DNA of 64,000 bases from Ruminiclostridium hungatei (GCF_002051585.1 NZ_MZGX01000001.1:186001-250000); one strand, 5' to 3'. Shown: positions 38,662 to 46,412, numbered from the stretch's first letter. The notes: generated by a model not told the origin, from the letters alone. Made by a program: numbers and translations.

Positions 38662-39030
38662 ATGATTAACACAAATTTAAAGGCAACAGCCATATTTGAT
38701 AATGGCGGAGGATTAACTCTCCAATTAGGTGATAATTACGGTCACTACTATCCACACAACATGCAACAGGCCGCAGAGGACTACGCTCAATACCTGGCAG
38801 ATCAGGACACCAGTTGGTGGGAGGGCAACGAGGATGACGCAAGAGAGCTGGAGCCTGAGCTGGAGCAAATCCGTAACGGTGGATATAAGGTTTATAATGC
38901 GTCAGATATCGCCGGGTTACTCCCAATGATTGATACCCAGCAGTTTAAAGAGGATGGATATATTACGGGTTGGTATAATGTTGACGAGTTTGTAACGGCC
39001 CTGTCGGCATTGACTAATGTAAGTATTTAG
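38662..39030 (+). CDS. Hypothetical protein, 122 aa
   Basis: AAAGGGGAAG precedes the ATG; a GCCGTG/CACGGC hairpin lies just before it. The acidic protein MINTNLKATAIFDNGGGLTL contains YGHYYPHNMQQAAEDYAQYL and SWWEGNEDDARELEPELEQ. It resembles small phage proteins of the antirestriction or DUF type only in being acidic; no function can be assigned. Confidence 0.65.
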   Translation: MINTNLKATAIFDNGGGLTLQLGDNYGHYYPHNMQQAAEDYAQYLADQDTSWWEGNEDDARELEPELEQIRNGGYKVYNASDIAGLLPMIDTQQFKEDGYITGWYNVDEFVTALSALTNVSI

Positions 39031-39080
39031 GTTTATCAACAACAATTTTGATTCCCGGTTTTCGGGAGAATGGAGGATAT

Positions 39081-39392
39081 ATGACTAAGCTCAATAAATG
39101 GTTTGATATGACAAATGATGGTGAATTGTATACAACGTATACGCGCGATTCTTGGGAAGTTCCCGAGGAGGGAACAGAAATATGGTGTACTGGATGGCCT
39201 CGCGGGCAGACGATTAAACCCTATGGTGATGGGTGTCATGTTGTGGTAGGGCTGAGCATCTACCACTGTGATCAGCTGATGGAAATTCTTATGCGTTTAG
39301 AATCTGAGGGTCACAAATGGGGTATTGACGGCGTAACAGCCAAACGTGAGCAGCAGATAGGCGGTTATTGGGTACCTGTTCATATCTCATAA
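39081..39392 (+). CDS. Hypothetical protein, 103 aa
   Basis: GGAGGAT precedes the ATG at 39081. It contains TYTRDSWEVPEEGTEIWCTG and ends GYWVPVHIS, with several Trp and an alpha/beta pattern. A TCCCG/CGGGA hairpin and a TTTATCA motif lie just upstream. Confidence 0.62.
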   Translation: MTKLNKWFDMTNDGELYTTYTRDSWEVPEEGTEIWCTGWPRGQTIKPYGDGCHVVVGLSIYHCDQLMEILMRLESEGHKWGIDGVTAKREQQIGGYWVPVHIS

Positions 39393-39484
39393 TTTTGCAG
39401 ATGGGCGGCCTTATGGCCGTTAATGCGCTCCCGGATACCGGGAACCCGTCCAAAGCCGGGAAGCATGACAGGAGGGTTTATCAG

Positions 39485-39787
39485 ATGGGAAGTTTATCAC
39501 AGCTCAAAAAAGAATTGCAAAAGGGCAAAAGGTTTATAGTGCTTGACCATCAAAAGCCAGACTTAATTGGAACAGTCAGAGAGGTAAGCACCGTTCAAGG
39601 CAATGCCATTTATACCAAAATAGCAGACAATCCCGAACATAAGCATTCCATATGCAATGGCGGCAGAGGTTTGAGAATGGATTACGCAAAAGCAAGCTGC
39701 TATGAGTTTGGCGACAGCATCAAATGGTTTGCGGCTCCTATCGGAACTGACGATAACAGGCTGATTATGGAATTTAAGCTGCTATAA
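39485..39787 (+). CDS. Hypothetical protein, 100 aa
   Basis: AGGAGGG and TTTATCAG precede the ATG at 39485. The protein MGSLSQLKKELQKGKRFIVL contains LIGTVREVSTVQGNAIYTKI and FGDSIKWFAAP. It is basic at the N-terminus and beta-rich later; no family is recognised. A TCCCGG/CCGGGA palindrome lies at 39429-39443, ahead of the start. Confidence 0.62.
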   Translation: MGSLSQLKKELQKGKRFIVLDHQKPDLIGTVREVSTVQGNAIYTKIADNPEHKHSICNGGRGLRMDYAKASCYEFGDSIKWFAAPIGTDDNRLIMEFKLL

Positions 39788-39838
39788 GGCTTTATCAGCG
39801 GCCCGGCAAATCCGGGCCTGAAAGGAGGATATAATAAC

Positions 39839-40027
39839 ATGAATATCAAAAAGAAAAACCTGAAGGACCCGCCTGATTTTTGCTTCTGCTGCGGGAGAAG
39901 ACTGGAAATCACGGAATACGTTCTTGATCTCGGAACAGCTGGGTCTACATTTGAACTGTGCAGAAGCTGCCTTAATAGGCTTAAAATAAAGGCAGAAAAA
40001 GCATTAATTAAGGATGGGCCCGGTTAA
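39839..40027 (+). CDS. Zinc-ribbon protein, 62 aa
   Basis: AAAGGAGG precedes the ATG. Residues about 15-18 (CFCC) and 41-44 (CRSC) give two cysteine pairs in MNIKKKNLKDPPDFCFCCGR. The end overlaps the next palindrome. Likely metal-binding. Confidence 0.65.
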   Translation: MNIKKKNLKDPPDFCFCCGRRLEITEYVLDLGTAGSTFELCRSCLNRLKIKAEKALIKDGPG

Positions 40028-40054
40028 TTCCGGGTCTAAAAGGAGGTTTATCAA

Positions 40055-40267
40055 GTGGCACAAGAAAAACTCTATCATTGTTGCAATACCTGTAAGCATA
40101 AAGCGAATAATTTTTATGATTGCACTATCCCGAAAGAATGCCTTAATGGGTTTAGCGCTTACGAGCCAAACGAAGAAATGGCGAAGCAAGAAGCGGAAGA
40201 GGCTTTATCAGTACTCAAAAATATGCCGAGCCCGGCGGTAATTCCGGGCGGAAGGAGCAGATTATGA
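40055..40267 (+). CDS. Cys-rich small protein, 70 aa, GTG start
   Basis: AGGAGG plus TTTATCA precede the GTG at 40055. The protein MAQEKLYHCCNTCKHKANNF has cysteines at 9, 10, 13, 23 and 29, a helical middle (EEMAKQEAEEALSVL), and ends in a segment encoded by a GCCCGG palindrome. It overlaps the next start by ATGA. Confidence 0.62.
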   Translation: MAQEKLYHCCNTCKHKANNFYDCTIPKECLNGFSAYEPNEEMAKQEAEEALSVLKNMPSPAVIPGGRSRL

Positions 40268-40542
40268 TACGACAAATGGAAGTAATAAATAGATATCCAT
40301 ATGGAGTACCAACAGCCACAAGCTTTATCAAGGTAACAGGCGAGGATGGCGTATTTTATGACATTGTTAGGTCATTCGACAGCCAGAAACACAGAGGAAT
40401 GTTGCAGGATGAAGGCTATGAAGCCGAGGTTGTGCCACCAAAGGTTGTGCCTTCCTGTACAATGAGAGATTTTACAAATGGTCTTGGAAGTTATATGCCT
40501 GTTGTGTTTAGAGATGGCGGGGATTTTTACCATAAGCCGTAA
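40264..40542 (+). CDS. Hypothetical protein, 92 aa
   Basis: AAGGAGC precedes the ATG, which overlaps the previous stop. The protein MIRQMEVINRYPYGVPTATS contains FIKVTGEDGVFYDIVRSFDS and ends RDGGDFYHKP. No family known. Confidence 0.62.
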   Translation: MIRQMEVINRYPYGVPTATSFIKVTGEDGVFYDIVRSFDSQKHRGMLQDEGYEAEVVPPKVVPSCTMRDFTNGLGSYMPVVFRDGGDFYHKP

Positions 40543-40765
40543 TGCAGATTGGTATATATGGGCATCCAACAGGATTTACCCTCTGGCAAGTTCCCAGCTT
40601 CGGCAACTTTATCAAGCACACTGATAGAGGCGAGAGGGCAGTAATGGGTTTATCAGCGGTCCGGTTAATTCCGGGAAAGGGTATATAATAATTTCAATCC
40701 ACACTTTTCCCGTGACAACCTTGGTTTACCAAATTCATAATTTTATTTCAAGGAGGAATTGCAAC

Positions 40766-41590
40766 GTGAGAGCAGCTATTTACACACGCGTAAGCACCGA
40801 GGAGCAGGCTCGTGAAGGCTATTCCCTGGCAGCCCAGGAAAAAGTTTTGCGTGATTATTGCGAGCTTAAAAATATAGAGGTTATAGAAGTATATTCAGAT
40901 GAGGGCATTTCCGCAGGAACTATGATAAAACGTCCGGACATGCTAAGAATGCTTTCAGATGCGAGGGAGTATAAATTCGATTTTATTCTTGTTTGGAAAT
41001 TGACCAGGTTTAGTAGAAATTTAAAGGATTTGCTTAATACTTGTGACGAACTCGAAAGACACGGAGTTTATCTGCAAAGTTTTTCTGAAAACTTTGACGG
41101 CAAAACACCCGCAGGACGACTAATGCGCGGAGTGTTGGGCCTTATGGGGCAATTTGAAAGAGAGGTCTTATCTGAAAATGTTATTCTCGGTTTAACTGAG
41201 CGTGCATATGGGGGTGCAAGGACATGCAGTCAACTTCTTGGCTATGATGTAATCAAAGGTGGCAGTATGACTGTTAATCAAACTGAGGCAGAGATAGTCA
41301 AATTTATTTTTAGTACATACCTGAAGTACAAAAATTTAACTGAGGTTGCGTCATTATGTCGCCAAAAGGGTTTCCGTGGCAAACGTGGCAGGAAATTTGA
41401 TGCATTCAAGATTGAGGTAATACTTACCCGTTTTGTATATGCGGGGTTTTACAATTGGCATAATAAGCCACTAAAAGGAGATTTCGAGCCAATCATTAGT
41501 ATCAAAACATACAACAAGACACAACAATTGTTAAAGGCTCAAGGTTCAATCGTCGGCAGAAATCGTAAACACGAACTCGTATTTTTGTAG
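40766..41590 (+). CDS. Serine recombinase, C-terminally short
   Basis: The GTG at 40766 (MRAAIYTRVSTEEQARE) follows AGGAGG; the longer frame was rejected. S10 is the nucleophile; the resolvase domain covers about 3-145 (KLTRFSRNLKDLLNTCDELE, MGQFEREVLSENV). A recombinase domain follows (VASLCRQKGFRGKRG, about 160-260). The 274-aa protein stops at KHELVFL, where full large serine integrases enter the zinc ribbon and coiled coil needed for attP/attB control. It is probably truncated by the TAG at 41588, or is a shorter form. Confidence 0.85.
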   Translation: MRAAIYTRVSTEEQAREGYSLAAQEKVLRDYCELKNIEVIEVYSDEGISAGTMIKRPDMLRMLSDAREYKFDFILVWKLTRFSRNLKDLLNTCDELERHGVYLQSFSENFDGKTPAGRLMRGVLGLMGQFEREVLSENVILGLTERAYGGARTCSQLLGYDVIKGGSMTVNQTEAEIVKFIFSTYLKYKNLTEVASLCRQKGFRGKRGRKFDAFKIEVILTRFVYAGFYNWHNKPLKGDFEPIISIKTYNKTQQLLKAQGSIVGRNRKHELVFL

Positions 41591-41779
41591 TGATGGCTTT
41601 AGATTCTCACTCATAGGTTTATCTGTGCTTAAAATAATTCGGGGCAATTCCCCACGCGCGCGTACTACACATATTTAAGTTTTTATATTTATTTTATTAT
41701 ATATTACTAAGGGTATATACCTTCTCCTTCTCCTAACCTACTATATTTAAATATAGTATATATTATATATGTAGGTTAA

Positions 41780-41859
41780 CGGCGTTTTGCGGTGAAATGC
41801 GGCGTTCTTCGGTGATGTTCGGTGATTGTCGGTGATGTTCGGCGTTTTGCGGTGTTACA
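41780..41859. repeat. Eight tandem 10-bp repeats CGG(C/T)G...
   Basis: Units start every 10 bp from 41780: CGGCGTTTTG, CGGTGAAATG, CGGCGTTCTT, CGGTGATGTT, CGGTGATTGT, CGGTGATGTT, CGGCGTTTTG, CGGTGTTACA. The consensus is CGGYG followed by five mostly T/A-rich bases. They follow an AT-rich stretch (41663-41775) and precede the recombinase genes by 28 bp. Ten-base phasing puts each CGG on the same helix face. Confidence 0.85.
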
Positions 41860-41887
41860 AATATTTACAGTGAAAGGATGTGATTCT

Positions 41888-42079
41888 ATGACGAATGCAC
41901 AGGCTCAGGGATATGCTGTTGTAGCGTTAAGCCGGTTAATTGCAGCAGGACGCATTAAAGGCAATCGGGCAGAATTATGCCGCCTGCTCGACCGGAAGAT
42001 GTATGATCTGATGGATATCATGTTTGAAGAAGAGGCCGAGGAAAAAGCCGGAAGAATTTTAGAGGGGAGAGTGGTTTAA
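41888..42079 (+). CDS. Hypothetical helical protein, 63 aa
   Basis: The ATG at 41888 follows AAAGGATG; the longer frame runs through the 10-bp repeats and was rejected. The protein MTNAQAQGYAVVALSRLIAA continues with a basic-to-acidic helix (EEEAEEKAGRIL). It abuts the tyrosine recombinase gene (stop at 42079, ATG at 42080), so the two are translationally coupled. Accessory (excisionase-like) role possible, unproven. Confidence 0.6.
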   Translation: MTNAQAQGYAVVALSRLIAAGRIKGNRAELCRLLDRKMYDLMDIMFEEEAEEKAGRILEGRVV

Positions 42080-42664
42080 ATGCTTAAACTACCAAAAATT
42101 ATTGACCAAAAGTCTGTCAAAAAAATGCTGGCACAGATCAACGCCGACTGCCCAACCGGCGCCAGAAACTATGCAATAATCATTATGATGTATCGTGCTG
42201 GCCTGCGTGTACAGGAGATATGCGATTTAGGTTTATCTGACTGCAATTTTGAAACGGGGCTAATATACGTCCAGCAGGGCAAAGGTGGCAAGGACCGGTA
42301 TGTGCCTATGGATGATGACATTGAAAAATCATTAAAGGCCTGGTTTGCTGTCCGGCCAGAAAGCCAGTTAGTATTTTGCACGCTTGAAGGCGGTCAGTTG
42401 ATGCAGAGATACATTAGGGAAGTCTGCTACAGAATATCTGAGAAAGCCGGCGTATTTATCCAGGACGGCGCTGTAAAAAAGCCTGTAAGCCCTCATAAGC
42501 TTAGACATACCTTTTTGACAGAGGTTTTGAGAGAAGGCACTGTAAACATCCGAGAGGTGCAGGAGCTGGCCGGACACAGTAGCTTAAACACAACAATGGT
42601 ATATACCCATGTGGTTATGGATGAGCTGCAGGAGAAAATTAAGAAAAGGAAGGGAATTACCTGA
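42080..42664 (+). CDS. Tyrosine recombinase, catalytic domain only (194 aa)
   Basis: All catalytic residues are present: R43 (AGLRVQEICDL), K68/K71 (QGKGGKDRYVP), H139 and R142 (SPHKLRHTF), H166 (LAGHSS) and Y175 (MVYTH). The N-terminal core-binding (SAM-like) domain of ordinary integrases is missing, so the protein must bind DNA differently or use a partner such as the 63-aa protein. The ATG overlaps nothing but follows the previous stop directly. It lies 2 kb from tRNA-Trp, the likely integration locus. Confidence 0.9.
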   Translation: MLKLPKIIDQKSVKKMLAQINADCPTGARNYAIIIMMYRAGLRVQEICDLGLSDCNFETGLIYVQQGKGGKDRYVPMDDDIEKSLKAWFAVRPESQLVFCTLEGGQLMQRYIREVCYRISEKAGVFIQDGAVKKPVSPHKLRHTFLTEVLREGTVNIREVQELAGHSSLNTTMVYTHVVMDELQEKIKKRKGIT

Positions 42665-42699
42665 TTTAGTCGACATGAGAGAATTCCCAACGCTTGGAA

Positions 42700-42963
42700 T
42701 TACATTTTGTATAGAAACCACTTGCAAGAAGCAATCTCATACTTCAACTCATATATTTTTTCTGTATTGTCAACAACGCTTTGACATTTATATAAATACA
42801 TACGGTTTCCTGCAATCTTCTCTTCCTCCACAGTTATGATTCTGCCCACTCTTATTATAATGCAATCATCACCGTCGGATGCAAACTTAAATTTAACAGG
42901 ATTAGGTTTTCCTGCCGTTGTAAACCACGCTATCATTTCTACCGGCCTCATTAAAACTTTCAT
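42700..42963 (-). CDS. Small protein co-transcribed with the Y-family polymerase, 87 aa
   Basis: It lies 12 nt downstream of the polymerase gene with RBS GTAGGTG. The protein MKVLMRPVEMIAWFTTAGKP contains ASDGDDCIIIRVGRIITVEE and a C-terminal KYEIASCKWFLYKM. Such a short partner is often found after this class of Clostridia polymerase genes. SOS-regulated by operon membership; biochemical role unknown. Confidence 0.75.
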   Translation of the reverse strand: MKVLMRPVEMIAWFTTAGKPNPVKFKFASDGDDCIIIRVGRIITVEEEKIAGNRMYLYKCQSVVDNTEKIYELKYEIASCKWFLYKM

Positions 42964-42974
42964 TCTGCACCTAC

Positions 42975-44222
42975 CTATAATATACTGGTCATCATTGTAT
43001 ACTCTTCTGCCGGAACTCCTCCACTTACAGGAGAATATCCGGAATGTAAAAAACAGGAACGAAACACGGACCGGGTTCCATGCTGCATACGGATACTATC
43101 TATGGCAGCATCCAGTTGCTTTTTCTTCTCATCGTATTTTTCAAATAATGACAGCTGTACAAAATCATTTCCGCAAAACTCACTAACTCTTACTCCAAGT
43201 TTACGTATATTTTGCCCTTGCCATAACTGATTGAAGAGCATGCATGCAGCCTGATATATATCATTAGTACAATCGGTAGCAGCGGCGAATTTGTGCTGGT
43301 GCCCGCAGTGTACAAATTCATTACTGGTTATTGATACAGCAACCAAACGTGCACAGTATTTTGCTTGCCTGAGTCTCATACAAACGGTTTCTGTGAGGGA
43401 TAATAGCACTTTATATGCATCTTCTCTGCTGTCTACATCATGTCCGATAGTTGTGGAATTTCCAATGCCTTTCATAGGCGGACGGCCGTCAGAAGCAACA
43501 TCTGAGCTTTCGATTCCGTTTGCATACTCGCGCATAACTTTCCCGTAACTTTTAAAATAATACGACAGAACTGAAGGGTCTGCCTGAGCTAACTGCCCAA
43601 TAGTGTATATCCCAAGTTTATGCAATTTAGGGATAGTAGCACGTCCTATTCCATACAGGTCACCTACCGGTAAGGGCCACATTTTTTTAGGTATTTCATC
43701 CTTCCACAACGTATGTACCATATCCGGTTTCTTTAAATCTCCTGCGATTTTAGCAAGCAGTTTGTTGTTGGATATACCGATATTTACTGTAAATCCCAAC
43801 TCCTGCTTTATCCGGTCCTTGATTGTATGAGCAGCAGCAGCAGGGTCGGGCCAAATACGCTCCATACATGTGAAATCCAGAAAGCATTCATCAATACTAA
43901 AAATTTGGATATTAGGTGAGTACTCTTCTAAGAGCCGTATCATAGCTGCACTGCATTGCATATAGAGGTCATACCTGGGTGGAACGACGACTATACTTGG
44001 ACACCGTTGCCGTACTGCATAAAGAGATTCACCAGTCTGTATTTGATAAGCTTTAGCTGGAATGCTCTTGGCCAAAACAATTCCATGCCTGGAAGTCTCA
44101 TCGCCGCCCACGACAGAGGGTATCTTCCGGAGATCAACAGTATCTCCGTGTTGAAGTCTCCATGTGGCCTCCCAAGATAAATATGCACTATTAACATCGA
44201 TATGAAAAATAATCCTATCCAT
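42975..44222 (-). CDS. Y-family DNA polymerase (Pol IV/UmuC-like), SOS-controlled
   Basis: I start the gene at 44222 (MDRIIFHIDVNSAYLSWEA); 44237 is possible, and the longest frame runs into the promoter. Asp9 and D111-E112 (FSIDECFLDF) are the catalytic metal ligands. GISNNKLLAKIAGDLKKPD and the helix-hairpin-helix DLYGIGRATIPKLHKLGIYT follow. QLSLF near residue 366 is a beta-clamp-binding motif. The 415-aa enzyme carries out error-prone bypass synthesis. A LexA box overlaps its promoter. Confidence 0.92.
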   Translation of the reverse strand: MDRIIFHIDVNSAYLSWEATWRLQHGDTVDLRKIPSVVGGDETSRHGIVLAKSIPAKAYQIQTGESLYAVRQRCPSIVVVPPRYDLYMQCSAAMIRLLEEYSPNIQIFSIDECFLDFTCMERIWPDPAAAAHTIKDRIKQELGFTVNIGISNNKLLAKIAGDLKKPDMVHTLWKDEIPKKMWPLPVGDLYGIGRATIPKLHKLGIYTIGQLAQADPSVLSYYFKSYGKVMREYANGIESSDVASDGRPPMKGIGNSTTIGHDVDSREDAYKVLLSLTETVCMRLRQAKYCARLVAVSITSNEFVHCGHQHKFAAATDCTNDIYQAACMLFNQLWQGQNIRKLGVRVSEFCGNDFVQLSLFEKYDEKKKQLDAAIDSIRMQHGTRSVFRSCFLHSGYSPVSGGVPAEEYTMMTSIL

Positions 44223-44241
44223 AAAATTAGCCACCATTCCA

Positions 44242-44288
44242 GAACGTTTGTTCGATTTTATTATATGATGGGAAGGTGAAATTATCAA
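44242..44288 (-). promoter_or_regulatory. SOS promoter with LexA/DinR box
   Basis: On the minus strand TTGATA (44288-44283), 17 bp and TATAAT (44265-44260) are followed by CGAACAAACGTTC; GAAC-AAAC-GTTC (44253-44242) matches the Firmicute LexA box perfectly. It covers the expected start of transcription, so LexA should repress the polymerase operon. Confidence 0.88.
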
Positions 44289-44330
44289 TAGAATTAAATA
44301 CCATAGGAATAATTACCAGAAATGAGCAAA

Positions 44331-44361
44331 CAAAAAGCGGCAGCCGTAGCTCCGCTTTTTG
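44331..44361. terminator. Bidirectional terminator-like stem
   Basis: CAAAAAGCGG (44331-44340) and CCGCTTTTTG (44352-44361) pair perfectly over 10 bp and the arms carry A and T runs. It insulates the polymerase operon from upstream transcription. Confidence 0.75.
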
Positions 44362-44601
44362 CTCCCATCCCTTAAAACCTCAAGAGAGAAGGAATCCTGT
44401 TTTTGGGATAATAAAATTATAACAAAGCTTGTATTGTTTGGCAACATATAGTAGATTTATAATATAAATTGCATAAGAACAGTTAGAGAAATAAAAGAAA
44501 ATTCGCAAAGGAATATTTGATGTATTCAGATGTATTTTAATGAATAGCCTGTCAACAAAGCGTCAACAAGCAACTTTATGTGAATTAAACTGATAACATA
44601 A

Positions 44602-44631
44602 GAAAAGCCCAGAACCATTGAAATTCTGGAC
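44602..44631 (-). terminator. Terminator of tRNA-Trp
   Basis: On the minus strand GTCCAGAA (44631-44624) pairs with TTCTGGGC (44614-44607), then TTTTCTTATG follows, 9 nt after the tRNA 3' end. Confidence 0.75.
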
Positions 44632-44639
44632 TTTTTACT

Positions 44640-44715
44640 TGGCAGGGGAGACAGGACTTGAACCCGCAGCCGACGGTTTTGGAGACCGCTACTCTACCAA
44701 TTGCGCTACTCCCCT
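44640..44715 (-). tRNA. trnW: tRNA-Trp (CCA anticodon)
   Basis: The 76-nt cloverleaf has acceptor AGGGGAG/CTCCCCT, Leu-unlike short variable loop, anticodon loop CTCCAAA with CCA, T arm GCGGGTTCAAGTCCTGT and an encoded 3' CCA. Its 3' end faces the prophage, the orientation in which tyrosine integrases usually insert. Confidence 0.97.
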
Positions 44716-44727
44716 AAGACGAATATT

Positions 44728-44757
44728 AGTATACAATACAGCTTGTACACTTGTCAA
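44728..44757 (-). promoter_or_regulatory. Promoter of tRNA-Trp
   Basis: On the minus strand TTGACA (44757-44752), an 18-bp spacer and TATACT (44733-44728) lie 12 bp ahead of the tRNA 5' end. Confidence 0.85.
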
Positions 44758-44877
44758 TGGCTAAACTGAGAATTAGACTGAATTAAACTGAGAACCTGGT
44801 TTGGCGAGAAAGAGGAAGCTAATTTCCAATTTTCGACTCTGTTATTTCCAGTATTTATAAAAATATTGCTCCTTGGC

Positions 44878-44906
44878 TTGAAAAAGGGTATTATTAAAAG
44901 TAGAAT
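44878..44906 (+). promoter_or_regulatory. Putative promoter of the DUF881 operon
   Basis: TTGAAA (44878-44883), 17 bp and TAGAAT (44901-44906) lie 66 bp before the first DUF881 gene. Confidence 0.55.
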
Positions 44907-44971
44907 ATTTTAAGAAATAAAACGGCAGAATAAATGGTTTGGCAAATTAAGAAACTTAAAATGAGGCAGCT

Positions 44972-45718
44972 ATGAAATTTAAGGACAATTTATTTATTCT
45001 ATTTATAATATTTTTACTGCTGGGTACTCTGGCCACCATCCAGATCAGGAGTACCATGGGTATGCAGCGTCAGAACGCTGAAATCCTGGATCTGAACAAA
45101 TTAATGGGACAGCTTGATTCCAGAACAAAACAGGGAGAAGCCTACAAGGCGGATATAGCCAAGCTGGAAAATGATATGGAAGCCTTTATAAAAGCTTCTT
45201 CCAATAACATTGCCAATGCTGAATCCAAGCAGGAGCTTGATAAATTGAGATTGATATGCGGCCTTACGGATGTGAGGGGTAATGGAGTGGTGGTAACCCT
45301 GAACGATGCAAATGAAGCGTATGCCGCAAGAGCAGGGGATGATTCCGTTATGGATTACATTATCCATGACCTGGATATCCTGCATGTTGTGAATCATTTG
45401 AGAATGGGCGGAGCACAGGCCATAGCCATAAATAATGAACGCATAATTTCCACCAGCGAGCAGGTATGTGCAGGGCCTACCATAAAAGTCAACAGCAATC
45501 GATACGCGGTTCCATATGAAATAAAAGCAATCGGTGATTCTGATGAGCTTTACAATACCCTTAAGGACAGCGGAATCCTTGATGAAATGACCACCCTCGG
45601 CAAGAGAGTGAGCATAACCAGGGAAAAAGATATTGAAATTCCCAAGTTTTCCAACGACATCAGCAGGTTGATTTCAAAATTGGAGGTTGTAAATAATGAA
45701 AGCAAAAAGGGTAAGTAG
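44972..45718 (+). CDS. DUF881 membrane-anchored protein
   Basis: This 248-aa protein has an N-terminal membrane anchor (FILFIIFLLLGTLATIQI, residues 8-25), a coiled coil (about 35-90), and the DUF881 core with LRLICGLTDVRGNGVVVTLN, LHVVNHLRMGGAQAIAINNE and RYAVPYEIKAIGDSDELYN. DUF881 proteins of the YlxW/YlxX kind cluster with division and sporulation genes in Firmicutes. It overlaps the next, paralogous gene by 23 nt. Confidence 0.85.
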   Translation: MKFKDNLFILFIIFLLLGTLATIQIRSTMGMQRQNAEILDLNKLMGQLDSRTKQGEAYKADIAKLENDMEAFIKASSNNIANAESKQELDKLRLICGLTDVRGNGVVVTLNDANEAYAARAGDDSVMDYIIHDLDILHVVNHLRMGGAQAIAINNERIISTSEQVCAGPTIKVNSNRYAVPYEIKAIGDSDELYNTLKDSGILDEMTTLGKRVSITREKDIEIPKFSNDISRLISKLEVVNNESKKGK

Positions 45719-46397
45719 AAATATATCGATAGCATTAATATGCGTTATTTTGGGGCTGGCATTGTCCTGGCAGTTTCAGAGCATCAGGAACAATGCGAAG
45801 GTAATGAATCTCGAAAGCCAGAAAAAGGATGACCTTGTAGTCAAAATACTTAACGAGCAGAAAAACAACGAAAACCTGCGGGCAAAGCTTACCGAACTTC
45901 AGACGCAGCTTGACAAATTTGAAAATGCAAGAGGAAATTCCGATGAAAACTTAAAACTGCTGACGGATGAAATCCAGAAGCTCAGAACGGTTGCAGGCTT
46001 GACGGATGTCAAGGGCAGGGGTGTCATAGTGACCTTCGCAAAGGAAGACGCCATAAATGTGGAGGATGACGACCTCCTGTTCGTGCTCAATGAACTCAGG
46101 GCCACAGATGCACAGGCACTGGCCATCAATGACCAGCGGATAATTGACACCACTGAGGTAAGAGTTGCCGGAGGGTACATCATGGTTAACGGCAGGCATG
46201 TAACACCGCCTTATGTCATAAAGGCCATTGTTGACCCGGATAATGCAGTAAACGCGTTGAATATGATAGGGGGCTCCCTTGAAAAAATAAGGCTTTTTAT
46301 TGATGTGAAGGTTGAAAAATCCAATAATCTTGAAATTCCCAAAATAAGTGAGGAACTCATAAGAACGGACAAATTGAAGCAGGCGGAAAAGGATTGA
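45696..46397 (+). CDS. DUF881 membrane-anchored protein (paralogue)
   Basis: This 233-aa paralogue has an anchor (ISIALICVILGLALSW, residues about 10-26), a coiled coil and the DUF881 core with LRTVAGLTDVKGRGVIVTFA, NELRATDAQALAINDQRIID and ITEV-like C-terminal strands. The 23-nt overlap with the upstream gene makes a tandem pair that likely forms a complex. A strong terminator follows. Confidence 0.85.
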   Translation: MKAKRVSRNISIALICVILGLALSWQFQSIRNNAKVMNLESQKKDDLVVKILNEQKNNENLRAKLTELQTQLDKFENARGNSDENLKLLTDEIQKLRTVAGLTDVKGRGVIVTFAKEDAINVEDDDLLFVLNELRATDAQALAINDQRIIDTTEVRVAGGYIMVNGRHVTPPYVIKAIVDPDNAVNALNMIGGSLEKIRLFIDVKVEKSNNLEIPKISEELIRTDKLKQAEKD

Positions 46398-46412
46398 CAG
46401 GCATAAGCCGGG

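Larger units (their letters stand above)
39031..41653 (+). repeat. Dispersed TTTATCA + CCCGG-palindrome modules between small genes
   Basis: At least seven junctions carry a short CCCGG-type palindrome: 39053-39067, 39429-39443, 39800-39818 (7-bp stem), 40017-40036, 40230-40249, 40660-40676 and 41641-41653. A G(G/C)TTTATC(A) motif lies close by (39031, 39476, 39789, 40046, 40201, 40648, 41616). Loops are often TTAATT or CAAAT. They lie directly before ribosome binding sites. They may act in RNA stability, translation or recombination. Confidence 0.65.

Noticed and set aside
42670-44640. Exact right end of the prophage (attR) at the tRNA-Trp 3' end.
   Set aside because: The matching left-end sequence is outside the window, so the boundary cannot be demonstrated.
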